Below are positions 8,770-17,445 of a DNA stretch of 64,000 nucleotides, in pieces. Origin of the DNA: Chlorobium sp. (lineage in GTDB: Bacteria; Bacteroidota; Chlorobiia; Chlorobiales; Chlorobiaceae); NCBI GenBank assembly GCA_005862225.1, contig SZXV01000005.1, positions 1-64,000 on the forward strand, read 5' to 3'. A program made the position numbers and the translations under genes. The notes beneath the pieces are model-generated. The model did not search any database, was not told the origin of the DNA, and was given only the letters and a program-made list of their open reading frames with translations. Numbering within the stretch: position 1 is the first letter of the stretch; every line of letters begins with the position of its first letter.

Positions 8770-11133
8770 ATGAAGCCCCTGCAGAGAAAGTTGTGGAGAG
8801 AATTGCTTCACCTGAAGGGGCAGATGCTTGCTGTGGCGGCTGTGGTCGCCTGCGGTATATCGGTCTTTGTCTCCATGAGCAGCGTGAAGTACTCGCTGGA
8901 GGCGTCGCGGCAGCGCTATTACAGCCGGTTCCGCTTTGCGGATGTGTTTGTTGAGGTCAAGCGTGCGCCGGAGTTTTATCGTGAGATGGTGAGCCGTATT
9001 CCGGGGGTGGCCTCGGTCAGTACGCGTATTATTGCCGACGTGACGCTTGATGTGCCGGGTCTTGATGAGCCTGCTACGGCAAGGCTGGTCTCGATTCCCG
9101 AGTATAGGACACCGGTGCTGAACGATATCTTTCTAAAGAAGGGGCGCTACATCGAACCGGGCAAGCCGGAGGAGGTGATTGTCAGCAAACCTTTCCTTGA
9201 GGCCAACCATCTGGCGCCGGGCGACCATATCAGTGCGGTGATCAACGGACGAAAGAAGGAGCTGCTGATTGTCGGGATGGGCCTCTCTCCGGAGTACATC
9301 TATGAGGTGCAACCGGGCTCCTTTTTCCCCGACAAGCGACGGTTCGGTGTCTTCTGGATGAGCCGCCGGGCTCTTGAGTCTGCAATGAACATGAGCGGTG
9401 CGTTCAATAACATGTCGCTGACTCTGGCACACGGTGCATCGGAAAAGGATGTGATCATGCAGCTCGACAACCTCTTCAGACGCTATGGTTCGCTTGGGGC
9501 GTTCGGGCGGAGTGAGCAGCTCTCTGACCGCTTTATTGTTGATGAAATCAAGCAGGTTGGCATCCAGATCACCTTTCTTCCTGTTGTTTTTCTTGCAGTT
9601 GCAGTCTTTCTGCTCAATGTGGTGCTTCGCCGCATTGTGGCGACGCAGCGCGACCAGATTGCCGTGCTCAAGGCGATGGGCTACTCGAACGAGGATGTCG
9701 GGCTGCACTACCTCGGCTTTGCCCTGATTCCCACCGCTGTGGGGTCGGTTGCAGGCACCCTGCTTGGCGCCTGGCTCGGCAGGGGGCTGATGAATATCTA
9801 CGGCGATTTTTACAATTTTGCGGAACTGGTCTATTATTTCCGTTTTGAGGATGTCGCCTTGTCGGTGCTCTTGAGTTTCGGTGCGGCGGTCTTCGGTGCG
9901 CTTGGCGCTGTCCGCAAGGCGGTGCAGCTCCCTCCGGCGGAGGCGATGCGACCTGAATCACCGGCAATCTATAAACCCGGCTTTTTTGATCGCGAGTCGT
10001 TGCGCAGCAAAATACCGGTCTCCCTGAGGATTATTGTTCGCAACCTGGAACGTCGTCGGTGGAAGGCTGCCCTGTCGGTGTTGATGATTTCTCTCGCCGT
10101 GGCTATTCTTGTTGCCGGGCGATTTACTTACGATTCGACTGAGCGAATGGTGCAGGTTGAGTTCAATGAGAAGCATCGTGAGGATGTGACGGTGCTGTTC
10201 AACAACCCAATGCCCCCGTCGGTGGCTTATGCGATTGCATCACTTGACGGGGTGCTGGAGCATGAATATTATCGGGAAGAGTCGGTAAAGATGGGCTTTG
10301 GCCACCGGTCCCGTCGTCAATCAATCAGGGGGATGCAGTCCTCAGAGGGGTTGCAGCGGCTGGTTGATAAGAACAATCGTCAGTTGATTCTTCCTCCGGA
10401 TGGTGTGGTGCTCACCAATACCCTCGCGGATATTCTGGGTGTCAGGGTGGGTGAAAGGTTGCAGGTGGATTTTCTGCAGGGAAAGCAGCTTCATCGGGAG
10501 GTGGTGGTCAGTGGCACCATTGATGAGATTCTGGGGCTTTCGGCCTACATGAATCTTGCTGCGCTCAACCGGCTTGCAGGGGATGGCGGGGCGCTGAATG
10601 CGGCATATCTGCGCATTGATCAGGCAAAGGCAGGTAATCTCTACACAACCTTCAAAAAGATGCCGGGTGTTGCCGGTATCATGATGCTGAAAGCGATGAA
10701 GGAGAGTTTCGATGAACTGATTGCCCAAAGCATGACCACATCGACGCTTATTCTCACAACTTTTGCCTGTGTTCTGGCCTTCGCAGTGGTCTACAACGGG
10801 GCGCGTATCTCCCTCTCGGAACGGGCGCGTGAACTCTCAAGCCTCAGGGTTCTTGGCATGACGGAAGCTGAGGTCTCGGTCATTCTGCTGGGCGAGCAAG
10901 CGTTGCTCACCATTCTGGCTATTCCGCTTGGCTTTTTGATCGGGATAGGGCTTTCGTGGTTGCTGGCCAAAGGGCTCAGCTCTGAACTGTACCGGCTGCC
11001 GCTCGTCTTCAGTGCCTACAACTTTCTTTTTGCTTTTTCGGTTATCATTATTGTTTCAGCGCTTTCCGGCCTTCTGGTCAGGCGGAAGCTGGTGACGCTT
11101 GATCTGGTTGAAGTTTTGAAAACAAGGGAATAG
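8770..11133 (+). CDS. FtsX/MacB-like ABC permease with duplicated core
   Basis: 787 aa. There is an N-terminal signal-anchor helix (LAVAAVVACGISVFVSM), a large periplasmic domain, then three helices (about 265-385). The pattern then repeats: a second anchor near 430, a second periplasmic domain, and three C-terminal helices with the FtsX signature LSSLRVLGMTEAEVSVILLGEQ. This double FtsX layout is like DevC/LolCE-type or YknZ-like permeases with two core units in one chain. With the ATPase and the adaptor it probably forms a tripartite exporter of a lipid, peptide or drug; the substrate cannot be read from the sequence. Confidence 0.9.
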   Translation: MKPLQRKLWRELLHLKGQMLAVAAVVACGISVFVSMSSVKYSLEASRQRYYSRFRFADVFVEVKRAPEFYREMVSRIPGVASVSTRIIADVTLDVPGLDEPATARLVSIPEYRTPVLNDIFLKKGRYIEPGKPEEVIVSKPFLEANHLAPGDHISAVINGRKKELLIVGMGLSPEYIYEVQPGSFFPDKRRFGVFWMSRRALESAMNMSGAFNNMSLTLAHGASEKDVIMQLDNLFRRYGSLGAFGRSEQLSDRFIVDEIKQVGIQITFLPVVFLAVAVFLLNVVLRRIVATQRDQIAVLKAMGYSNEDVGLHYLGFALIPTAVGSVAGTLLGAWLGRGLMNIYGDFYNFAELVYYFRFEDVALSVLLSFGAAVFGALGAVRKAVQLPPAEAMRPESPAIYKPGFFDRESLRSKIPVSLRIIVRNLERRRWKAALSVLMISLAVAILVAGRFTYDSTERMVQVEFNEKHREDVTVLFNNPMPPSVAYAIASLDGVLEHEYYREESVKMGFGHRSRRQSIRGMQSSEGLQRLVDKNNRQLILPPDGVVLTNTLADILGVRVGERLQVDFLQGKQLHREVVVSGTIDEILGLSAYMNLAALNRLAGDGGALNAAYLRIDQAKAGNLYTTFKKMPGVAGIMMLKAMKESFDELIAQSMTTSTLILTTFACVLAFAVVYNGARISLSERARELSSLRVLGMTEAEVSVILLGEQALLTILAIPLGFLIGIGLSWLLAKGLSSELYRLPLVFSAYNFLFAFSVIIIVSALSGLLVRRKLVTLDLVEVLKTRE

Positions 11134-12300
11134 ATGATGCTCCTCTCAAAAACACAGCGACTTATCGGGATCTCAGTGGCGATTGCTGCCGTGATCCTCT
11201 TTTTTGTCTTCAGGCCCTCTCCGCTTCCGGTAGAATCTGGCATGGTGAAGCGTGGTGCTTTGCAGGTGACGCTTGATGGCGAGGGAGTTACCCGTGTGAA
11301 TGATCGCTTTGTTCTTGCCGCTCCGGTGACCGGAAAGCTGGTGCGAGTAAGGCTGGAAGAGGGTGATAGTGTCCAGAAGGGAAGTCTGGTGGCGGAGCTG
11401 TTACCTCCTGAGCTTGATCGCCGGGCTTACAGCGAAGCCTCGTCTCGCGTCGGTTCTGCCCGAGCGGTTTTTCATGAGGCCGTTGCGCGGGAGCGACAGG
11501 TGCGGCTATCTCTTGCACAGGGAGAACGCCGCTTTGCCCGTTATCAGAACCTCTATCACGAAGGCGCGGTTTCAAAGGAGAGTTATGAACTTGCAGAAAA
11601 TGATGTTCAAATAGCCAGAAAAGAGGCTGATCAGGCCCGATCCGCTGTTGAAGCTGCCCAATTCAATCTTTCCGCGCTTCAGGCAGTTGTTGATCAGCAG
11701 ACGGCGGGAAAGCCCGTTCGGGTGTTCTCTCCGGTTGACGGGAGAGTGCTCAGAATTCATGAAAAAAGCGAAAGGATCATTCCTGCCGGTTCACCCCTGC
11801 TTGATATTGGCGACCCTTCGGCGATTGAAATCGTGATTGACGTGCTCTCTTCTGATGCCATTGCGGTAAAGCAGGGAAACCGGGTGCTCATCACCAACTG
11901 GGGTGGTGAAAAGGAGTTGCAGGGGGTGGTGAAAACCGTTGGCCCGGCTGCGTTCAACAAGGTTTCAGCGCTTGGTATTGAAGAGAAACGGGTCAACATT
12001 ATAGCGGTGCTTGGCACGAATGAACCGCTGCTCGGCGATAACTTCCGTGTTCAGGCGAGCATTGTTCTTCGTGAAGCCAAAAGTGTTCTTCAGGTGCCGG
12101 TCAGCAGCCTCTTCAGGGGAAAAAGTGGATGGCATCTCTTCGTCATCGAGCATGGCAAGGCGGTTGACAGGAGCGTCACTCTCGGGATGCGCGGCACCTG
12201 GCAGGCCGAGGTGCTTGCCGGGGTCAGAGAGGGGCAGCGCGTAGTGGTGCATCCCTCCAATGAGCTGAAAGACGGGATGGCGGTGCAGGTTCAGGAGTGA
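11134..12300 (+). CDS. HlyD-family periplasmic adaptor (membrane fusion protein)
   Basis: 388 aa. The N-terminal helix IGISVAIAAVILFFVF is an anchor or signal. It is followed by a lipoyl-like half (VLAAPVTGKLVRVRLEEGD), an alpha-helical hairpin with heptads (about residues 95-190), the second lipoyl half (VRVFSPVDGRVLRIHEKSE) and a beta-barrel region. The ATG directly follows the permease stop, so the three export genes form one operon. It would link the permease to an outer-membrane channel encoded elsewhere. Confidence 0.9.
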   Translation: MMLLSKTQRLIGISVAIAAVILFFVFRPSPLPVESGMVKRGALQVTLDGEGVTRVNDRFVLAAPVTGKLVRVRLEEGDSVQKGSLVAELLPPELDRRAYSEASSRVGSARAVFHEAVARERQVRLSLAQGERRFARYQNLYHEGAVSKESYELAENDVQIARKEADQARSAVEAAQFNLSALQAVVDQQTAGKPVRVFSPVDGRVLRIHEKSERIIPAGSPLLDIGDPSAIEIVIDVLSSDAIAVKQGNRVLITNWGGEKELQGVVKTVGPAAFNKVSALGIEEKRVNIIAVLGTNEPLLGDNFRVQASIVLREAKSVLQVPVSSLFRGKSGWHLFVIEHGKAVDRSVTLGMRGTWQAEVLAGVREGQRVVVHPSNELKDGMAVQVQE

Positions 12301-12417
12301 AGGCTTTTTAAAGTAGGTGTGCTTTGGTCAACCGAACTTGTTTGTTACACTGCAAACAGCCGTTGTTAGCTCAAGGGCAACATATCAGAATAATTTTCCA
12401 GCCTCAAAAAAAAATAA

Positions 12418-12446
12418 TTGACGATACTCTTTTTCAAGTATATACT
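12418..12446 (+). promoter_or_regulatory. Sigma-70-type promoter of the phd-vapC module
   Basis: TTGACG (12418-12423) and TATACT (12441-12446) are separated by exactly 17 bases and lie about 35 bp upstream of the antitoxin start. The overlapping AGTATATACT half-symmetry could be where the antitoxin autoregulates. Confidence 0.7.
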
Positions 12447-12480
12447 TTGAAATAGAAACTTCCAATATGGAGGGGTGATT

Positions 12481-12714
12481 ATGAGAGCAACCGCAAAAGA
12501 GCTGAGATTCAAATCAAAAGAGCTCATAGACTCTGTAAAAAGGGGAGAGGAAGTTGTTATTACCTTCCGGGGAAAACCGTGCGCCAAACTTGTTCCCTAT
12601 CAGGAAATTAAAAGGCAAACCGAAACAACTGAATTATTCGGAATGTGGAAAGATAACGAGATGGCAACAAATGTTGATGCGTATGTAAGAGGTTTAAGAA
12701 AAGGGGGATTCTGA
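12481..12714 (+). CDS. Phd/YefM-family antitoxin
   Basis: 77 aa. MRATAKELRFKSKELIDSVKRG with VVITFRGKPCAKLVPY is the Phd/YefM DNA-binding half, and the acidic C-terminal tail (LFGMWKDNEMATNVDAYV) is the toxin-binding arm. The ATG at 12481 is chosen over the GTG at 12475 because GGAGGGG lies just before it. It overlaps the following PIN toxin by ATGA. The toxin carries a stop codon, so the antitoxin may now act only as a repressor. Confidence 0.85.
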   Translation: MRATAKELRFKSKELIDSVKRGEEVVITFRGKPCAKLVPYQEIKRQTETTELFGMWKDNEMATNVDAYVRGLRKGGF

Positions 12715-13091
12715 TGGTTATTTATTCTGACGTTCTCATTTGGTATATACGAGGAAATGAAAAAGCATAGCAGCTCATTGAAAACTCAAATAATTTTTTC
12801 ATCTCTGTCATTACCTATATGGAACTCGTCCAGGGATTGAGAAATAAACAGGAGTTAACCAAACTCCGTAAAGCACTCCATGGATGGAACGCACAAATAC
12901 TGTATGTCTCCGAAGAGGTATCTGCAAAAGCCATGTTTTTTGTTGAACAACATTTTCTCAGTCATTCCATGCAACTGGCTGATGCTTTAATTGGATCTAC
13001 GGCAATTGCTTATGGCCTCCCTGTTCTCACTGGAAACGACAAACACTATAAGGTAATGAAGGATCTTCAGGTAAAGAAGTTTGTGCCATAG
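12714..13091 (+). pseudogene. VapC-type PIN toxin interrupted by an amber codon
   Basis: The frame starts MVIYSDVLIWYIRGNEKA, meets TAG at 12768-12770 and continues without a break as QLIENSNNFFISVITYMELV to the natural end at 13091. It has the PIN acidic residues (YSDVLIW, TYMELV, LADALIGSTAIAYG, LTGNDKHY). The single base change removes the N-terminal Asp-bearing strand from any product restarted at the internal ATG (12819), so the toxin should be inactive. Sequencing error cannot be ruled out. Confidence 0.85.
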
Positions 13092-13310
13092 CAACATGGA
13101 ATCTACAATGCGAGATATGGCAACGATCTTGATCGTATTTTTTCTGCCATCAAAGAGTCAGAAAAAAAGTATGCCGCCAAGTTGTTTAATCGTGAGACAA
13201 TACTTCAATCATTATCTGTCCCAACCATTAACGCTCAAATTTCGACAAAAGAGATTGTTGATTGTCTCCGTGAAGTGGGAAGGATAGGTAGAGCCCTCAA
13301 AAAGATATAA
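13092..13310 (+). pseudogene. Unrecognised gene fragment in frame after VapC
   Basis: Directly after the toxin stop the same frame stays open for 72 codons with protein-like composition (DLDRIFSAIKESEKKYAAKL, STKEIVDCLREVGRIGRALK) and ends at a double stop near 13308-13313. It has no start codon or ribosome binding site of its own. It looks like the C-terminal part of a lost gene. I do not recognise the family. Confidence 0.4.
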
Positions 13311-13690
13311 TAAGCCAACAGCTTGTTGGCCAATTACCCTGGAGTGCTACGGTTATTCCCAGCCTTTCAAAGGATATCCCCAACGCATTACCTGAGATCA
13401 AAGGTTTTTCGGAACGGAACATCAGATATATGATCTGTTTCGCGAGTAGTAATACGGGTGCTTCAATTTTGCAACAGGCTGTGGCAAAATTGCCCGGGCG
13501 GGCCTTGCTTGCAGGTATTCCTGGGGGCATCCCGAAAAATATCTGCTTGAACTTGGTACCGTTTTTTCCTTTGTCGGCTTCAAACCGGAATTTACCGGGA
13601 AGATAAATTTATACTGCTCTGCTGACGCTAATGCGCCGACACAAATCCCCCCCCAACCACTGCCTGATTTTTATCCTCTAACCTCTTGCA
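13310..13690 (+). pseudogene. Remnant of YhcG/DUF1016 PDDEXK nuclease gene
   Basis: Two reading frames carry separate pieces. From 13310 the text ISQQLVGQLPWSATVIPSLS and KGFSERNIRYMICFASS, then LQQAVAKLP, matches the N-terminal DUF1016 domain. From about 13525 a different frame gives HPEKYLLELGTVFSFVGFKP, which matches the C-terminal nuclease domain. Internal deletions and at least one frameshift separate them. Intact YhcG-like proteins are nucleases that often sit in defence islands. Confidence 0.65.
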
Positions 13691-13766
13691 TTCCTTTTAC
13701 TATAAGTGAATATTTGGTAAATAGAACAACTCCATTGAACGACCGAATTATCACAAAAAACAACCA

Positions 13767-14612
13767 ATGTGCATTGAAGAGATAACGTCAGGCAGTTCCC
13801 TTACCGGTCTTGAACCTTCGGCTGTTGCAACGGTTATCGCGGTTATTCCTATTGCCGATGGAGCAGTCCGGGTTATCTATCAGACTCCTGATGGCACCCT
13901 CAAAGAGCGGCTTCTTGGTCGGGCCGATGAAGAGAATATTGCAGTTGCAACTACCGAGCGCCCCTGGTCTTTTGACGGAGATGGTGTGGCATTCAAACTC
14001 ACCATTGAGGCAAAGCGCATTGATCTTGCTTTTCTGTTCGACCAGATGGCACGAAACGAAGAGCTGCAGGAGAAGCTTTGTGCTGCTGGCTGGGATCTTG
14101 TTGTGTTCGATGAGGCACACAAGCTTTCTGCGCATTTTTCCGGCAGTAAAATGCAGAAAACAGGGCGTTTCAAGTTGGCCGAAAAGCTTGGTGCGCAGAC
14201 TCGCCACCTCCTGTTGATGACAGCCACGCCGCACAACGGCAAGGAGGCGGATTTTAAGTTGTTCCTCTCACTTCTCGACTCTGACCAGTTGGACGGTCAG
14301 CGAAAAAGCTCGGTTGGATTTGCTCTCACCTCACTTCAGCGCCGTATTGCATCAAGCCCTGAATCCCGGCATATTGAAGTCAAGAGGCGCGTAAAAGGGG
14401 CGAGCACAGTTACCATCACCCGTAACGAGATGCTCTATACCCTCAATCAGGCTGAAAAATTTGTGCGGGCCATTGTGCAGGTTGACGAAAATGAACAGAT
14501 TGATGGCCCTTACTATCTGCGGAACCCCTTTGATGTTGAACCGGGTTGGGGTGTCTCATCAGTCAATTACAATATCCAGGATCTTCTTGCTCTTGCAGGA
14601 GGCAATCAATGA
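13767..14612 (+). pseudogene. SNF2-type helicase (DISARM-like, DUF3883) reduced by in-frame deletions
   Basis: An open frame of 281 codons contains only separated pieces of a helicase family normally about 1000 residues long. The N-terminal block is VRVIYQTPDGTLKERLLGR with EAKRIDLAFLFDQM. Next comes WDLVVFDEAHKLSAHFSG (motif II) and HLLLMTATPHNGKEADFKLF (motif III), then VGFALTSLQRRIASSPE. It ends in RHIEVKRRVKGASTVTITRN and WGVSSVNYNIQDLL of DUF3883. The Walker A region and most of the second RecA lobe are missing, so it cannot be an active helicase. The joins all keep frame. It overlaps the next gene by ATGA. Confidence 0.75.
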
Positions 14613-16111
14613 GTACACGATACCATATCTTTCTTTCGAGCGTACAAAAAGAGCTTGCTGAAGAACGTCAGGCTCTGAAAACGTTTATTCTGAACGATGC
14701 ACTCCTGAGGCAATTTTTTGAAGTATTCCTTTTTGAAGATATCCCGGCCTCAGACCGCCGACCTGACAACGTCTATCTTGAAGAGGTGGATCGTTGTGAT
14801 CTCTATATCGGACTTTTCGGCGACAGTTATGGAACCGAAGGGTTGCATGGTCTTTCACCCACCGAAGAGGAGTTTGACCGGGCGACCAAGGCTGCAAAAC
14901 CCCGAATCATCTTTGTAAAAAGCGAGAGCGCATCAGGCTGCCATCCGAAAATGCAGGCGCTTATTCGCAAAGCAGGCGATCAGCTCATCAGGCGCCGGTT
15001 TGCGAGTATCCCCGAACTGACAGCAGGCGTCTACGCCAGTCTGGTAGAATATCTGGGACGATGGGGAACGATTACGACAGGCCCTTTCGATGCTTCAGCC
15101 TGCCGGGGAGCTGCACTCACCGATATATCAGAAGAGAAGGTGGCAACATTTCTTGATAGGGCAGTGCATGCACGCGGTTATGCCCATGGCAGGGGAACAC
15201 CGATGCGTAGCGCACTGGTTCACCTCAACCTTCTCGACCATGATCGACCGAGCAACGCGGCTATTTTGCTCTTTGGAACTCAACCGCAGCGCTTTCTTCT
15301 TTCATCCGAAGTCAAATGCCTCCACTTTCACGGAACCCAGGTAAGGAAACCCATTCCCTCCTATCAGGTTTATAAAGGCGACCTCTTTCAACTGGTCGAT
15401 TCCGCCATAGACTTTGTGATGGGCAAGCTCAACAGAGCTGTAGGTACCCGTGCTTTAAGCAACGAGGCGCCGGTTACCTACGAAATTCCCCGTGATGCCG
15501 TTGCTGAAGCAATTGTCAACTGCATTGCGCACCGCGACTACAGTTCCAATGCATCTGTTCAGGTTATGCTCTTTTCCGACAGGCTTGAAGTGTGGAATCC
15601 GGGATGTTTGCCACCATCCTTGACTATCGACTCACTGCGCCATCCCCATGCTTCGGTACCGCACAACCCGCTTATTGCCGAATCACTGTTTTTGACAAGA
15701 ATCGTTGAACGGGCCGGGTCAGGCATTCTCGACATGATTGAACTTTGCGCAGAGAGCGGGCTCAGACCACCTGAATTCAGGCAGGATGCCGGTTCATTTA
15801 TACAAACGTTATGGCGACCGGTTCAATCCGGCTCGACAGAAGAGAACGTTACCGCGCAAGTTGGCACTAAGTTGGCACTAAGTCGGCACCAAGTCGATGT
15901 TCTTTCTAATTGTTTGGAAGATAGTGAGTTATCAAATCTCATGAGCATAGTGGGTCGCTCAGATCGCACCAAGTTCCGGCACCAAGTTCTTAACCCGCTC
16001 ATCACAGCAGGATTGATTGCAATGACCATTCCGGATAAACCACGAAGCAGTAAGCAGAAATACCGTTTAACCGACATGGGGCGAATCTGGCTTACAGAAA
16101 AAAATCAATGA
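14609..16111 (+). CDS. DUF4062 / GHKL-like ATPase / winged-helix protein
   Basis: 500 aa from ATG 14609, preceded by AGGAGG and overlapping the helicase stop. Residues 1-165 are a DUF4062 domain (YHIFLSSVQKELAEERQAL, DLYIGLFGDSYG), a TIR-like fold of unknown activity. Residues about 180-430 resemble the RecG-like ATP-binding unit usually found behind AlbA_2 domains (PSNAAILLFGTQPQRFL, AVAEAIVNCIAHRDY with its N-box asparagine, ERAGSGILDM with its G-box). The C-terminus is a winged helix (about 440-500). The helicase fragment before it and methylase fragment after it suggest it belonged to a defence operon. It is the only intact gene of that set. Confidence 0.8.
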   Translation: MSTRYHIFLSSVQKELAEERQALKTFILNDALLRQFFEVFLFEDIPASDRRPDNVYLEEVDRCDLYIGLFGDSYGTEGLHGLSPTEEEFDRATKAAKPRIIFVKSESASGCHPKMQALIRKAGDQLIRRRFASIPELTAGVYASLVEYLGRWGTITTGPFDASACRGAALTDISEEKVATFLDRAVHARGYAHGRGTPMRSALVHLNLLDHDRPSNAAILLFGTQPQRFLLSSEVKCLHFHGTQVRKPIPSYQVYKGDLFQLVDSAIDFVMGKLNRAVGTRALSNEAPVTYEIPRDAVAEAIVNCIAHRDYSSNASVQVMLFSDRLEVWNPGCLPPSLTIDSLRHPHASVPHNPLIAESLFLTRIVERAGSGILDMIELCAESGLRPPEFRQDAGSFIQTLWRPVQSGSTEENVTAQVGTKLALSRHQVDVLSNCLEDSELSNLMSIVGRSDRTKFRHQVLNPLITAGLIAMTIPDKPRSSKQKYRLTDMGRIWLTEKNQ

Positions 16112-16215
16112 TATCAGGCTATCCCGTAAAATCACCACGCAAACTTATCGAGGTGGCGCTGCCGCAGGAAGCAGCGATGAATTGCCAAAAAAACAAACAA
16201 CTCAATGGCTCATAA
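16108..16215 (+). pseudogene. N-terminal scrap of a DUF1156-type DNA methylase
   Basis: 35 codons starting at an ATG that overlaps the previous stop (ATGA). [17 protein letters not shown] matches the characteristic opening of DUF1156 adenine methylases (RRLIEVALPL...). After about 25 residues the family likeness ends at a junction with the HsdM fragment. DUF1156 genes sit beside SNF2 helicases in known antiphage islands, which fits the neighbours. The match is short. Confidence 0.5.
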
Positions 16216-16408
16216 ACTTTCACTGTCGTTGTTAGAAAACTTCCTTGAAGAGGCCTGCGAATCGCTTCGTGGAAACATGGATGCTTCGGAGTTCAAAGAG
16301 TATGTCATTGCCATGCTCTTTCTGAAACGAGTCAACGACCAGTTTGCTCTTGAACGCCTGATGCGGAAAGGGCAGCTTGAACTTGCAACAAAAAAATGGA
16401 CATCCTAA
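16205..16408 (+). pseudogene. N-terminal fragment of type I methylase HsdM
   Basis: 67 codons. [20 protein letters not shown] and [19 protein letters not shown] are the N-terminal helical domain of HsdM. An intact HsdM has about 500 residues; here the SAM-binding and NPPF parts are absent. The break coincides with the IS3-type transposase end at 16405, so insertion and later deletion probably removed the rest. Confidence 0.75.
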
Positions 16409-16503
16409 GAAGCTATAGCTATTGATTGTTGTTTATAACGTAAAAACTCAACAGGCGATTTATACCCTAATGTTGAGTGCTTTCTTTCCCGGTTGTAAAA
16501 CTT
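16405..16503 (-). mobile_element. C-terminal end of an IS3-family transposase (OrfB)
   Basis: On the minus strand the frame from 16503 down to the stop at 16405 reads [17 protein letters not shown] followed by [15 protein letters not shown]. This is the conserved end of IS3-type integrase-core transposases, which place YN-ERPH-SLGY-TP near the C-terminus. Only about 32 codons remain and no terminal repeats are visible. It separates the HsdM fragment from the putative HsdR fragment. Confidence 0.75.
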
Positions 16504-16771
16504 GGCACTGCATGGTGGTATCGACAAAACAAATCCCGAAGTAACGGGCAACATCGGCCAAATTTCAGAGCTGATCTATGCCCGCATCAAGGAGTTCATC
16601 ATGCTGCCAAATTGCTGGCAGAGACCGCATGAGCAACGACAACTTGAGAGTGCGATCAGGGACGAGCTTGATTATTGCGGGATTGATTCCATAAAAGCGA
16701 AAGCGGCACACCTTACCGCAGAGGTAATCATCCTTGCCGATAAACGGGAAGCAGAGATTCGCAAGTCATGA
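16504..16771 (+). pseudogene. C-terminal remnant, probably of type I restriction subunit HsdR
   Basis: About 88 codons without a credible start; the frame enters directly from the IS fragment. The text [15 protein letters not shown] and SAIRDELDYCGIDSIKAKAA with LADKREAEIRKS has the helical character of HsdR C-termini. Its position before a YgjP-type metallopeptidase gene, which often follows hsdR, supports that. The family match is weak because the conserved helicase part is gone. Confidence 0.5.
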
Positions 16772-17445
16772 CCGTTGCATACAAGATAGCGGTCAGGCAC
16801 AGCAGGAGGAAGACTGCCAGCATTTACATAGAGCGCGACGGCTCACTCTCGGTTCTTGTCCCTGAACAGACCACCGAAGAGGAGATCAACAATATCCTCA
16901 AGGCCAATGAGTATAAAATCCACAAGTACCAGGCCCGGTGCGAGCTGCTGAACGAAAAAGCCACCAAGCGTGAGCCGGTAAACGGGCAATCGTTTCTCTA
17001 TCTGGGCAGGAATTATTACCTGCAATACCATGGCGAGGCCAAAGAGATTGAATTCAAAGGGCGATATTTTTATGTCCCAGAAGGATCAAAGGAGAAGCTG
17101 AATGGCCTCTTCAAAGAGTTTTACCGGAAACGTGGCTACAAGTTTATTGTGCCTCGTGTTCATAAATACGCCGACATGATGGGGCTCACCATTGAAGAGA
17201 TTTCAGTGCTGGAATTGAAGAGCAGATGGGCCTCCTGTTCAGATAAAAAGCGTAAAGTCAATTTCCACTGGAAAGTCATGATGGCACCCGCAAGCGTCAT
17301 TGACTACCTGATTGTCCATGAGTTGTGTCACTTCAAACACAAAAGGCACAATGCGGAGTTCTGGAATGAGGTTGACAAGTATTATCCCGAGTATCAAAAG
17401 CAGGTCGCCTGGCTGAAAGTTTATGGCGCGGCGCTTGAGGTGTGA
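16768..17445 (+). CDS. YgjP-type zinc metallopeptidase (DUF45/M48-like)
   Basis: 225 aa. The HELCHFKHKRHNAEFW segment supplies the HExxH zinc site and a third ligand downstream; SRWASCSDKKRKVNFHWKV is the conserved strand of the YgjP/SprT-like group. It overlaps the HsdR remnant by ATGA, as expected if it was the last gene of a type I restriction operon. The exact substrate is unknown. It is full length and open, but its operon partners are broken, so its own expression is uncertain. Confidence 0.88.
   Translation: MTVAYKIAVRHSRRKTASIYIERDGSLSVLVPEQTTEEEINNILKANEYKIHKYQARCELLNEKATKREPVNGQSFLYLGRNYYLQYHGEAKEIEFKGRYFYVPEGSKEKLNGLFKEFYRKRGYKFIVPRVHKYADMMGLTIEEISVLELKSRWASCSDKKRKVNFHWKVMMAPASVIDYLIVHELCHFKHKRHNAEFWNEVDKYYPEYQKQVAWLKVYGAALEV

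Noticed and set aside
13081-13287. 68-codon frame beginning MCHSNMESTM
   Set aside because: Another frame over the same bases gives much more protein-like text that continues from vapC.
14546-14608. Upstream start for the DUF4062 gene
   Set aside because: The ATG at 14609 has AGGAGG before it and begins the domain (STRYHIFLSS); the extension only overlaps the helicase relic.
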